A stretch of 38,966 nt of DNA from PALSA-607 sp036510735 (GTDB taxonomy: Bacteria; Actinomycetota; Actinomycetes; Acidothermales; Acidothermaceae), in the NCBI GenBank assembly GCA_036510735.1, contig DATCDK010000102.1, positions 1 through 38,966 on the forward strand. Reading direction: 5' to 3'. The notes beneath the pieces were generated by a model. The model was not told the DNA's origin. It made no database searches and worked only from the letters and a program-made list of their open reading frames with translations. Position 1 is the stretch's first letter. The number at the start of each line of letters is the position of its first letter. The position numbers and the translations under genes were made by a program. Shown here in pieces: positions 1 to 7,891 of this stretch.

Positions 1-1029
1 CTCGCTGTGTGCAGTGCCGTGCTTCCTGATGTGTGCGATGGCTGCATCAATAGACGGGACGACGGCTGCTGCGATGTCGAGTGAGAGGTACTCGGTGTCC
101 CAGTCGGCATCGGTCGCGGGCACAACGGCGGAGCTCAGCGACGCGACGGCCTCGTCGCCGTGCACGGTGACACCGGCCTCGCTCAGAGCAGCGAGCGCGC
201 GCGGCAGGAATACGTCGGCGACGTCGGCGTGCACCAAGAAGGTCTCGGCGGTGTTGCACGTACTCGGTCGTGATGTCTTGGCGTTGAGCAAAATCGTGAG
301 TGCCATGTCGAGATCGGCATCGACGTCGACGTAGACGTGGCAGTTGCCGACGCCCGTCTCGATCACCGGCACGGTCGACTCCTCGACGACACTGCGGATC
401 AGGTCGGCGCCACCGCGCGGAATCAGCACATCGACGAGCCCGCGCGCACGCATCAGGTGCTTGGCTGCCTCGTGGCCAGCACCCGGTACGAGTTGGATCG
501 CATCAGCAGGCAGATCGACGGACGCGACGGCGTCGCGAAGGATCGCCACCAAAGCTTGGTTCGACGACAACGCGGACGACGATCCGCGCAACAACACTGC
601 ATTGCCGCTCTTCAGACACAACGCCGCCGCGTCAACCGTGACGTTCGGCCGGCCCTCATAGATGATGCCGACGACACCAAGCGGGACGCGGATCTGACGC
701 AACTCCAGGCCGTTTGCCAGGACGCCGCCACGCAGCACCTCGCCCACCGGATCGGGCAGCCCAGCGGTCTTGACGACATCGGCCGCGATCGCCTCGACCC
801 GCGACGCGTCGAGGCGCAGCCTGTCGATGTACGAATCGGTGGCGCCCGATGCGGCGGCCGCATCGACGTCCACCTTGTTGGCCGAGAGCACCTCATCGAC
901 GCGCGCCACCAACGCGGCGGCGATGGCGAGCAGTGCGGCGTCCTTCACCGCACGCGATGCGGTGGCGAGCTTGGTCGATGCGACGCGCGCACGTTGCGCG
1001 GTCGCGAGCACGTCGGCAGCGATATCCAC
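1..1029 (-). CDS. proA: Gamma-glutamyl phosphate reductase ProA, C-terminus cut off by the window edge
   Basis: ProA reduces gamma-glutamyl phosphate to glutamate semialdehyde with NADPH, the second step of proline synthesis, in the cytoplasm. The reading frame gives 343 residues of a family usually about 415-420 long, so roughly 75 C-terminal residues lie beyond the left edge. Visible family segments are the IIYEGRPNVTVDAA stretch, the ETGVGNCHVYVD stretch and the catalytic-cysteine motif RPSTCNTAET, with Cys258. The start is taken as GTG at 1029. No ATG or GTG was found in the short open stretch just upstream and no strong ribosome-binding site is visible, so the start is the least certain part. 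It lies 23 bases after the small gene at 1053-1406 and is probably co-transcribed with it. ProB is separated from it here by about 5.7 kb. Confidence 0.95.
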   Translation of the reverse strand, partial: MDIAADVLATAQRARVASTKLATASRAVKDAALLAIAAALVARVDEVLSANKVDVDAAAASGATDSYIDRLRLDASRVEAIAADVVKTAGLPDPVGEVLRGGVLANGLELRQIRVPLGVVGIIYEGRPNVTVDAAALCLKSGNAVLLRGSSSALSSNQALVAILRDAVASVDLPADAIQLVPGAGHEAAKHLMRARGLVDVLIPRGGADLIRSVVEESTVPVIETGVGNCHVYVDVDADLDMALTILLNAKTSRPSTCNTAETFLVHADVADVFLPRALAALSEAGVTVHGDEAVASLSSAVVPATDADWDTEYLSLDIAAAVVPSIDAAIAHIRKHGTAHSE

Positions 1030-1052
1030 GGCGTCAGGATATGCCGAACTGG

Positions 1053-1406
1053 CTAAAAGGGCCGCCAGCCGCCGGCGGGTGCGACGAGCGAGACAGCGAC
1101 ATCGCCGCCGCGACGCTGGAAGATCTCACGGTCGACGACCTCGATCCCGAGGACATGCCAGAGCGGCAGGCCGGCAGTCGACCGGTGCTCACCCCACAGC
1201 CGCAACGCGAGCGCAGCAGCATCGGCACACTCAGGTGCCTCTTCCCAATAACGGACCTCAGCCTTGTCACTGCTGTACCGGCCGGAGAGCAGGAAGGGCT
1301 GCTCGCCCGAGAGCCGCTCGAGCGCGGCCCTGACGAGTGCCGTCTCCATGGCATCACCGCCAACCGTGACAGTGACATGCCACAACTTCGCCTGCAGCGC
1401 GCTCAT
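1053..1406 (-). CDS. Small conserved protein upstream of proA, function unknown
   Basis: This 117-residue protein has no signal peptide or membrane segment. It reads like a small actinobacterial protein of unknown function that I recall seeing elsewhere, with the segments WHVTVTVGGDAMETALVRAAL, PFLLSGRYSSDKAEVRYWEE and LGIEVVDREIFQRR. The motif FLLSGRY(S/A)xDxAEVRYWEE looks like the conserved core. I cannot assign a function. It starts at ATG 1406, stops with TAG 23 bases before proA, and runs on the same strand, which suggests co-transcription with proA. The 96 bases between it and the cyclase stop contain no promoter that I can call with confidence. The coding frame is supported by the recognisable protein and its operon-like position. 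Confidence 0.8.
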   Translation of the reverse strand: MSALQAKLWHVTVTVGGDAMETALVRAALERLSGEQPFLLSGRYSSDKAEVRYWEEAPECADAAALALRLWGEHRSTAGLPLWHVLGIEVVDREIFQRRGGDVAVSLVAPAGGWRPF

Positions 1407-1502
1407 CCCCAGTCGTCGGTCCCACCCATCAGCGACGACACATAGTTGATCAGTACGCGAGGCCGCGCGGAGGCGTTTTTGCCGAACTGGGTACGTCTGG
1501 CC

Positions 1503-4500
1503 CTACGGTGCGAGGGTCACCGACACCTGCGACTCGAGCGCGCGAAGCCACCCGATCGCACCCATGTCCTGATAGACCGCGCGGGCGTGCTCGAGGTGCG
1601 GCTGCGCGTCCTGGGCGCGGCCCTGCCCGATCAACCAGCGTGCCAACTCCTCCTCAGCGCGCGCGCTCGCACCGACCGCACCGAAGTCGGCGAGAGCGGC
1701 CACGCCGGCGCGCAGATCCGCTTCGACTTGACCGGGCTCGTCTCCGCGCAGCGCCCCGACCAATCCCACCAAGTACCGAAATTGGGCGGCGACTGCCGCG
1801 GAGATGATGCCTTGAGAAGCGTTCGTGACGGGTTCGAGGAGACGCGTCGCCAGCGCTGCATCGCGCGCTATCACGGCCGTCTGCACGAGCGGCGGCCACA
1901 GCCAGCAGAAGTCGTCATCGAGCCCTCCAGCCGCCAGCACGTGGACCAGAGTCGCCTCCGTCGTCGCCGCTGCGGCGACCGCGTCACCGCTGGCGAGCAG
2001 CCGTCGCATTTCGAGGTATCCGAACCCAGCGCGATTCCAAGCGCCACCGGTACCCGCGGCGTGAGGCGGAACTGGCACCGGCTCGCCTGTTGCGTCGGCA
2101 ATGTTGGCCTGGACACAGGCGAGAAGGCTCTGCATTGACGGGGTCGCCGCTGTTGCGGCGGCCTCTGCGGCAACAGTGCGCGCATCGCTGAGCCGTCCGG
2201 CGAGCCAGAGGGTCGACGCATAGTTGCCCTCCGCGAACTCGATCATCGCAACGACGCCCGAACGACGGGCAACGTCACGCGCTTCGCGGAGCGCATCGGT
2301 GGCCGCCGGAAGATCACGGCTCATGAGAACCGTGCCGATGTTGATCAACGAACGCGCGAGCGTGCTTGGCACATCGTTCGCCCGAGAGATGTCGGCGGCA
2401 GCCTCGTAGAGTGCTCGAGCCGTGGCCGGCCCGCCGATGCCGTGATAATGGGTGCCCAGTTGAACCAACGACTCGGCGAGCGCGCCGGCGTCTCCTACCG
2501 CCTCCGCGAGTAGCACCCGCCGTTCCACATACCCCCTGGTGGCCGCCTCGTTCTCGAGCTGTCCGGTGGCGTTCGCGAGCGGCCTCGCCAGCTGGAGCAA
2601 CGCCCGCTCGGCTCCCGCGACGCCGTCGAGCGCCTGCCATCGCGGTTCGGCGATGCGGATGACTCCCGCAAAATCGCCAAGTATCTGGAGACCCATGCCG
2701 CCGGTCGCCACGGCGAGCGCCGCATCGATGGGCCGGCCGAGTGCGTCGAACAATTCAGTGGCCGCGGCCGCTTCGGCAACGGCGCCTTCGTAGTCGCCGG
2801 CGTCGTAAGCCGCCTCGGCGGCAGCGAGATACAGGCTGGCCCGCGCGGCCGGATCGGTGGCGCGTGCCAGCCCAGCCTCGTACCGGCGGCGCGCCTCCGC
2901 GGGCGAGCCCAACGCTCGTGCTCGAGTGCCCGCTCGCTCCAGAAGGGCGCAGGCCCTCGGCAACAACTCCGCCGTGTCGTCATCTGTCGGGCTGCCGGCG
3001 TCGACCGCATCGAGCAGATGTTGCGCGACGACAACCGCGAGGTCGTCGTTCGCATCGAGTTGGGTCGACAGGAAGTCCGCGGCTGCCAGATGGCGCGCCT
3101 TGCGGTCGCGGCGCGACAACGTGGCGTATGCGACCTGGCGAACGACCGACTGCACGAAGCGGTACTGGCCACGGTCGGCCGAGAACCGGTCTTGCTGGAG
3201 GGCGATGATCTCCTTTCGCTGCAACGTCGCCAGGGCGTCGTCGAGGCCTGCATCGTCGGAACCGAGCGCCACCAGCCCCGCTCGGGCAAAAGACGTGCCG
3301 AGCACACTCGCGTCGGCAACCACCGCCCGCTCGGTCGGCGACAGCGCGTCGAGTCGCGCCGCGACGAGAGCTTGCAGCGACGCTGGAGCACCGATCGACG
3401 CGAGGTCGATCGTGATGCCGTCGGCCGGCACGTAGCGCCCATCCCGCGGGACGACCGCGTCCTGGTCGATGAGTGCGCGCACTGTCTCAATGGCAAAGAG
3501 CGGAATGCCTTCGGCACGCTCGACGAGCGCCGTCCTCGCGTTGGCCGGTAAGCCGTCAACGAGCCCGTCGACCAGTGTCGACATCGTCGGGTCATCGAGT
3601 GGATCGAGGCGCACCACGCTGGTGCGTCGGCCACCGAGGTCGGGGCGGCGCGTCAACAGTTCGGGACGAGCAAGCGCAAGCACGAAAATCGGCGCATTGG
3701 CATTGGCGAGCATCGACTCAAGGAACGCGAGCAACCCGTCGTCCGCGTAATGCGCGTCTTCTATCACCAGGACGACGGTGTTGCCGTCCTCGCTGATTCG
3801 CTCAAGAAACGCCGTCCACGCAGCAAATAGATCCTCGCGCGCGAACCCGCCGGCCTGACCCCCGCTGATCAGCGCGGCTAGCCGTGGCCGCAGCCAATCG
3901 CGCTCTTCCGACCGCGCAACGAACTCGGAGAGACTCGCCTCCAACCCGGCCGCGACAGCATCGCCGGTGTCAGACTCAGTGAGGCCGAGACGTGGCCGCA
4001 GCGCCTCGGCCAACGCCCAGAATGCAACGCCGTCGCCGTAGGACAGACAGCGACCGCGGTGCCAGCGGGTAATCGCCTTGAGGCCGTCGACGTATTTCTC
4101 GAACTCCCAGGCGAGCCGCGATTTCCCGACGCCCGGTTCGCCATCGAGCACTACGAGGCGCGGCCGCTGGGATTCGTTCGTAGCGTGGAACAGCTCCTTG
4201 ATCAGTCGGACCTCGCGTTCGCGTCCGACGAGCGGCGCCTCGAGTCCGTCAACCCGCTGGCCACCTCCCAGGTCGGCGACCACCGCGCGGGCCTGCCAGA
4301 GCCGAGCGGGCTCCGCCTTGCCCTTCAACCAGTGCTCACCGACGTCCACGTATGAGACGGAGGCCGCCGTGAGGGCTCGCGTCGTGTCGTCGACCCAGAC
4401 CGTTCCGGGCTCCGCGGCCGACTGCACGCGCGACGCGGTGTTTACTGCATCGCCGGCGACCATGCCTTCGGCCGTTGCGCCGACGGTGACCGCGACTTCA

Positions 4501-5018
4501 CCGGTGACGACCCCGACCCGCATCGCGAGTCCGGGCACACCGACCCGCTCCCCGAGCGCCTTCGTCGATTCGACAAGCTCAAGGCCCGCACGCACCGCCC
4601 GCTCCGCGTCGTCCTCATGAGAAAGTGGCACGCCCCAAACGGCCATCACGGCGTCGCCGATGAACTTCTCGACGATGCCGCCGTAGCGACCGATGATCGT
4701 GCGGCACTCACCGAAGTAACGCGACAACAGCTCGCGAACGTCTTCGGCGTCGCGAGATTCCGACAGCGGCGTGAAGCCGGCCAGATCACCGAACAGCACC
4801 GACGTCACACGGCGTTCTGCGACGTGGTTGTTCGGGATGCGCGAGGCGGTGGGCGCTCCGGGCTTGAGCGTTGCGCCACAGTTGCCGCAGAAGCGGCCGC
4901 CCTCGTCGAGGGCACCACACGATGGGCACGATCGAACCGACGCCATCGAGCCGCCGCATTCGCGGCAGAACTTGAGGTCACTCGGCATGTCCGCGCCGCA
5001 GTGCTGGCAGGTCGTCAT
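1503..5018 (-). CDS. Zinc-ribbon / class III adenylate cyclase / AAA-type ATPase / helical-repeat signalling protein
   Basis: This 1171-residue multidomain regulator begins with a double zinc ribbon (Cys4, 7, 18, 21 and Cys31, 34, 44, 47). A class III nucleotide cyclase domain spans about residues 70-245. All six canonical positions can be read: metal-binding Asp78 (FGDLAGFT) and Asp122 (FIGDAVMAVWG), substrate-selecting Lys118 and Asp190, and transition-state Asn193 and Arg197 (VNTASR). The Lys/Asp pair fits cAMP rather than cGMP production. A P-loop ATPase follows, with Walker A GEPGVGKS at 293-300 and Walker B VVLVIEDAH at 415-423. About 600 residues of Ala-rich helical, probably TPR-like, repeats follow. 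The layout matches known actinobacterial cyclase-ATPase fusions, although the target is unknown. It has no partner gene in its operon and lies between hipBA and the proA pair. Confidence 0.9.
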   Translation of the reverse strand: MTTCQHCGADMPSDLKFCRECGGSMASVRSCPSCGALDEGGRFCGNCGATLKPGAPTASRIPNNHVAERRVTSVLFGDLAGFTPLSESRDAEDVRELLSRYFGECRTIIGRYGGIVEKFIGDAVMAVWGVPLSHEDDAERAVRAGLELVESTKALGERVGVPGLAMRVGVVTGEVAVTVGATAEGMVAGDAVNTASRVQSAAEPGTVWVDDTTRALTAASVSYVDVGEHWLKGKAEPARLWQARAVVADLGGGQRVDGLEAPLVGREREVRLIKELFHATNESQRPRLVVLDGEPGVGKSRLAWEFEKYVDGLKAITRWHRGRCLSYGDGVAFWALAEALRPRLGLTESDTGDAVAAGLEASLSEFVARSEERDWLRPRLAALISGGQAGGFAREDLFAAWTAFLERISEDGNTVVLVIEDAHYADDGLLAFLESMLANANAPIFVLALARPELLTRRPDLGGRRTSVVRLDPLDDPTMSTLVDGLVDGLPANARTALVERAEGIPLFAIETVRALIDQDAVVPRDGRYVPADGITIDLASIGAPASLQALVAARLDALSPTERAVVADASVLGTSFARAGLVALGSDDAGLDDALATLQRKEIIALQQDRFSADRGQYRFVQSVVRQVAYATLSRRDRKARHLAAADFLSTQLDANDDLAVVVAQHLLDAVDAGSPTDDDTAELLPRACALLERAGTRARALGSPAEARRRYEAGLARATDPAARASLYLAAAEAAYDAGDYEGAVAEAAAATELFDALGRPIDAALAVATGGMGLQILGDFAGVIRIAEPRWQALDGVAGAERALLQLARPLANATGQLENEAATRGYVERRVLLAEAVGDAGALAESLVQLGTHYHGIGGPATARALYEAAADISRANDVPSTLARSLINIGTVLMSRDLPAATDALREARDVARRSGVVAMIEFAEGNYASTLWLAGRLSDARTVAAEAAATAATPSMQSLLACVQANIADATGEPVPVPPHAAGTGGAWNRAGFGYLEMRRLLASGDAVAAAATTEATLVHVLAAGGLDDDFCWLWPPLVQTAVIARDAALATRLLEPVTNASQGIISAAVAAQFRYLVGLVGALRGDEPGQVEADLRAGVAALADFGAVGASARAEEELARWLIGQGRAQDAQPHLEHARAVYQDMGAIGWLRALESQVSVTLAP

Positions 5019-5055
5019 GCCCCACCGCCTCCTCGCCCACGCGCCGTGTAAGGCG

Positions 5056-5085
5056 AGGATAGGTACTGCACGCCGCGCCGTCGAC
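5056..5085 (-). promoter_or_regulatory. Possible promoter of the cyclase gene
   Basis: On the minus strand a TATCCT hexamer (5056-5061) fits the actinobacterial TAnnnT -10 pattern. It is preceded after 18 bases by GTCGAC (5080-5085), a weak -35. The spacing to the ATG at 5018 leaves a leader of about 30 bases with a GGAGG-type ribosome-binding site. The poor -35 makes this tentative. Confidence 0.3.
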
Positions 5086-5104
5086 AGCCGCTGAGGCAGC
5101 GTTC

Positions 5105-6319
5105 TTACTGGGGAATCCAGAACGCGTCAGCGAAGAGTTCAAGATCCTTCGTGCTCACCCCGTTCGCGGAAGCCGCGTCGCGCCAGCGTGACACGGCTGT
5201 AGTGACCTCATCTAGGATCTGACGTTCTTTCACAGGGGTGAGGTCGAAGTCCTTCGCGTACTCGTGGAGCGCGGCCAACGCGGCCTCACGCTCGTAGGCC
5301 CCTCCGACGCCGGTCTGCCTCGGCGTGCCCGTGTCAGGATTCGGGTTGAGGTCGAACGCCGGCGAGAGCCGCCATCCGCCTGACTCGTGCAGAAATCCGT
5401 GGTTGCGCAGGTGGTCGTCGGTGTTGTTGACCAGTACGGAGAATGCGACGCGCCGCCACAGTTCGTTTAGGTCAGCGCGAGTGGCTGCGCTGACTTCGGG
5501 GAGCGCCTCGGCAACCTCTGCGTAGTCATGGCTGTCCCCGTCACGTGCGCTCAGCAGCGTCATCGCACTCACGTAGGGCACTCTTGCGAGTTGGCGTCGA
5601 TCGAAGCGGTCCAGCAGCAGAACGGAATGGTCGTCGACGTGTGCCAGCCGGGTCGCGGGTACCCGGATTCCAGCCAACGCGGCGAGATCGAGCGCCGTCT
5701 TCTCCCATGCCATCACGTCCCACTCGTCGTCCGGGTGCGGGAACTTCGCGATGAGCAACTGCTCGCCGTCGCGGACGGAAGCCTTCGGCCGCGCACCACC
5801 CAACGATCCGCTGCCAGCGTCGAGCAATGCCTTGATAGCGCCAAAGTCGTCGCCGAGACATACCGCTTCGGCCGCGTGCAGAAGGCGCGGCAGCTCGATG
5901 AGCTTGGGCACCTCGATGCCCTCACTTAGGAACGCGCCGTCCTCCACAGCACGGAACCGCAACGCGCCCTGTCGGGTGAAGTCGGAGACACCGATCAGGA
6001 AGTCCGCGTCGGTGAGGGTCGACGCCCTTCGTCCCTCGGCGAGGGCTGCCACGCGACGCTCCTTGGTGATCAGGTTTCGGCCCCAGCGATCAGGTGCGCA
6101 GTCCTGCAGCGCTCCTGGCATCCTGGTCACGTTCTGTGCCCCGGTGTGCAGCCCTAGCTCGGGGTCGATGGGGAACGCACCGGCCCATGCCAGGTAGCCG
6201 GTGTCGTAACGGAACGTCGAGGACACAAGCTTGCCGCCCTTGGCGGAGAAGAAGATTTCCCCAGTGAGGCGCGCGCCACCCGGCGATAAGTCGAGGTAGA
6301 CGAACAGATGGTCGATCAC
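5105..6319 (-). CDS. hipA: HipA-type serine/threonine kinase toxin
   Basis: This 404-residue protein has the HipA fold order: an N-terminal HipA_N-like region (residues 1-110), a glycine-rich loop SLGGARPKASV, an ATP-binding lysine segment LLIAKFPHP, a catalytic loop NTDDHLRNHG with Asp301 and Asn306 spaced as in Escherichia coli HipA, and the metal-binding LSPAFDLNPNP with Asp323. All kinase motifs look intact, so the toxin is probably active. Known HipA enzymes phosphorylate aminoacyl-tRNA synthetases and cause persistence; the target here is unknown. The GTG start overlaps the antitoxin stop as GTGA, so translation is coupled. The gene lies in a block that separates proB from proA. By eye its base composition is somewhat less GC-rich than that of neighbouring genes, which fits acquisition by transfer, but this was not measured. 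Confidence 0.92.
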   Translation of the reverse strand: MIDHLFVYLDLSPGGARLTGEIFFSAKGGKLVSSTFRYDTGYLAWAGAFPIDPELGLHTGAQNVTRMPGALQDCAPDRWGRNLITKERRVAALAEGRRASTLTDADFLIGVSDFTRQGALRFRAVEDGAFLSEGIEVPKLIELPRLLHAAEAVCLGDDFGAIKALLDAGSGSLGGARPKASVRDGEQLLIAKFPHPDDEWDVMAWEKTALDLAALAGIRVPATRLAHVDDHSVLLLDRFDRRQLARVPYVSAMTLLSARDGDSHDYAEVAEALPEVSAATRADLNELWRRVAFSVLVNNTDDHLRNHGFLHESGGWRLSPAFDLNPNPDTGTPRQTGVGGAYEREAALAALHEYAKDFDLTPVKERQILDEVTTAVSRWRDAASANGVSTKDLELFADAFWIPQ

Positions 6320-6624
6320 GACCGGGGGCTCCTTACGCGCTGAGGAGCATTCTCAGCGGACCGAATCCGGCCGAGATCTGTTTCATAGGGGTCGGTCGCT
6401 TGCACCAGAGCATCAAGCTGTCCGAGGGCACGGAGTACCTCGAAAAGCACCCCGAGACCTACACCGAGGTCACCACGCTCAAGCTTGTAGATCGTGGGAC
6501 GACTGACGCCAGCCCGCTCAGCAAGCTGCTCCCCGGTCAAGTTCTGTAGCTTCCGCCAGGTAGCGACGTTCTGGCCGACCTGACGCGCGGCGCGTATCGT
6601 CCGGGCCGAAGATCGACCAGCCAT
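6316..6624 (-). CDS. hipB: HipB-type Xre-family antitoxin and repressor
   Basis: This is a 102-residue DNA-binding antitoxin. A helix-turn-helix of the Xre/Cro type is seen in WRKLQNLTGEQLAERAGVSRPTIYKLERGD, at about residues 25-55. The family neutralises the HipA kinase and represses its own operon. I place the start at ATG 6624 because GGAG lies six bases upstream; a TTG four codons earlier (6636) is also in frame but lacks such a site. The C-terminus is short, basic and proline-rich (RVRSPRS) and may be the flexible tail. The gene is first in the operon, overlaps hipA by four bases, and is preceded directly by a large inverted repeat that is the likely operator. Confidence 0.9.
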   Translation of the reverse strand: MAGRSSARTIRAARQVGQNVATWRKLQNLTGEQLAERAGVSRPTIYKLERGDLGVGLGVLFEVLRALGQLDALVQATDPYETDLGRIRSAENAPQRVRSPRS

Positions 6625-6634
6625 TGCAAACTCC

Positions 6635-6689
6635 AAATGTAAAGTATGCTTATCGGTATCGAGCTTAGTGATAAGTATGTTTTACATTT
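6635..6689. promoter_or_regulatory. Large inverted repeat, probable HipB operator
   Basis: Two 20-base arms, 6635-6654 and 6670-6689, are inverted copies matching at 17 of 20 positions around a 15-base centre. The outer parts read AAATGTAAA / TTTACATTT and the inner parts CTTATC / GATAAG. The block is strikingly AT-rich within a GC-rich window. It covers the -10 element of the hipBA promoter and ends next to the ribosome-binding site, which suits autorepression by HipB. Binding is inferred and not shown. Confidence 0.75.
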
Positions 6690-6702
6690 CTGTCCTGGTC
6701 AA
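6674..6702 (-). promoter_or_regulatory. hipBA promoter
   Basis: On the minus strand TTGACC (6697-6702) and CATACT (6674-6679) are separated by 17 bases. This is a near-consensus primary-sigma-factor promoter. The -10 hexamer lies inside the right arm of the inverted repeat. Transcription would start near 6667, giving a leader of about 40 bases before the ATG at 6624. Confidence 0.65.
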
Positions 6703-6723
6703 GGACGATTGGAACTGCCGTAC

Positions 6724-7869
6724 TCAGCGATTCGTGAGCAGCACCAGATCGTCGCGATGCACGACCTCGCGTTCGTACGCGGTGCCGAGTTCAGCCGCCA
6801 GGTCACGGGTTGAGCGGCCGAGCAGGCCGGGCAACTCGGTCGCGTCGTAGTTCACGAGGCCGCGCGCAACGGCGCGGCCCGCTTCATCGACCAGGTCGAC
6901 GGGGTCGCCAGCTGCGAACTCGCCTTCGACCTTCGTGATGCCAGCCGGCAACAGCGACAGCCGCCGCTCGACGACGGCCGCGACCGCACCGGGGTCGAGC
7001 ACCAGCCGGCCGCGCGGCGTGGTCGCATGGGCGAGCCACAGCAGCCGACTCGCCACCCGCGCGCCGGTCGGATGAAACAGGGTGCCGGTGTGCTTTCCCG
7101 CGAGGGCATCGACGACAGAAGCGGCCGAGGCAACAACAACGGGGATGCCGGCAGACGTCGCCAGCCGGGCGGCGTCCACCTTCGTGATCATGCCGCCGGA
7201 CCCGATGCCGACGCGTCCGGCGCCACCGAGGTCGACGCCGGCGAGGTCCGCTTCACCGTGCACGTCGTCGAGGCGCAGCGAACCCGGCCGCCCAGGCGGC
7301 GCGGTGTACAGCGCGTCAACGTCGGAGAGCAGCACCAGCAAGTCGGCGCGGATGAGGTGGGCGACCAGAGCGGCGAGCCGGTCGTTGTCGCCGTACCGGA
7401 TCTCATCGGTAACCACCGTGTCGTTCTCGTTGACGACGGGGACGACGCGCAGTTCGAGCAGGCGGGTTAGCGTCCGCTCCGCGTTGAGGTAGTGCACGCG
7501 GCGGACCATGTCGTCGGAGGTCAGCAACACCTGACCCACGCGCACATCGTGCAGCCCGAAGGCGCGCGCGTATGACTCCACGAGCAAGCCCTGCCCGACG
7601 CTGGCCGCTGCCTGTTGGGTAGCGAGATCGCGCGGCCGCGCCCTGAGTCCGAGCGGGCGCAGACCGGCCGCGATGGCTCCCGACGACACCAGCACACACG
7701 ACGTCCCCTGACCGAGACGGCCAACGAGTGCAGACGCGAGCGCATCGATGTTCGCCTGGTCGAGACCGCCCTCGGGACGGGTCAGCGACGATGACCCGAT
7801 TTTGACGACGATCCTGCGGGCGGCGGCGACCAGCGGCCGGATCGCGCCGTCCGTATTGCCTGACGTCAC
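6724..7869 (-). CDS. proB: Glutamate 5-kinase ProB
   Basis: ProB phosphorylates glutamate with ATP, the first and usually proline-inhibited step of proline synthesis. The 381 residues comprise an amino-acid-kinase domain (residues about 15-265) with VVKIGSSSLT, SSGAIAAGL and the NENDTV...YGDNDRLAALVA segment that binds glutamate, followed by a PUA domain (about 285-370, from RGRLVLDPGAV onward). The length and domain pair are those of the long ProB form. It follows obgE by 22 bases on the same strand and is likely part of the rplU-rpmA-obgE-proB transcript. Its pathway partner proA is usually close by, but here hipBA, the cyclase and a small gene intervene. Confidence 0.96.
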   Translation of the reverse strand: MTSGNTDGAIRPLVAAARRIVVKIGSSSLTRPEGGLDQANIDALASALVGRLGQGTSCVLVSSGAIAAGLRPLGLRARPRDLATQQAAASVGQGLLVESYARAFGLHDVRVGQVLLTSDDMVRRVHYLNAERTLTRLLELRVVPVVNENDTVVTDEIRYGDNDRLAALVAHLIRADLLVLLSDVDALYTAPPGRPGSLRLDDVHGEADLAGVDLGGAGRVGIGSGGMITKVDAARLATSAGIPVVVASAASVVDALAGKHTGTLFHPTGARVASRLLWLAHATTPRGRLVLDPGAVAAVVERRLSLLPAGITKVEGEFAAGDPVDLVDEAGRAVARGLVNYDATELPGLLGRSTRDLAAELGTAYEREVVHRDDLVLLTNR

Positions 7870-7891
7870 GGATTCACCTGAACCACCGTGG

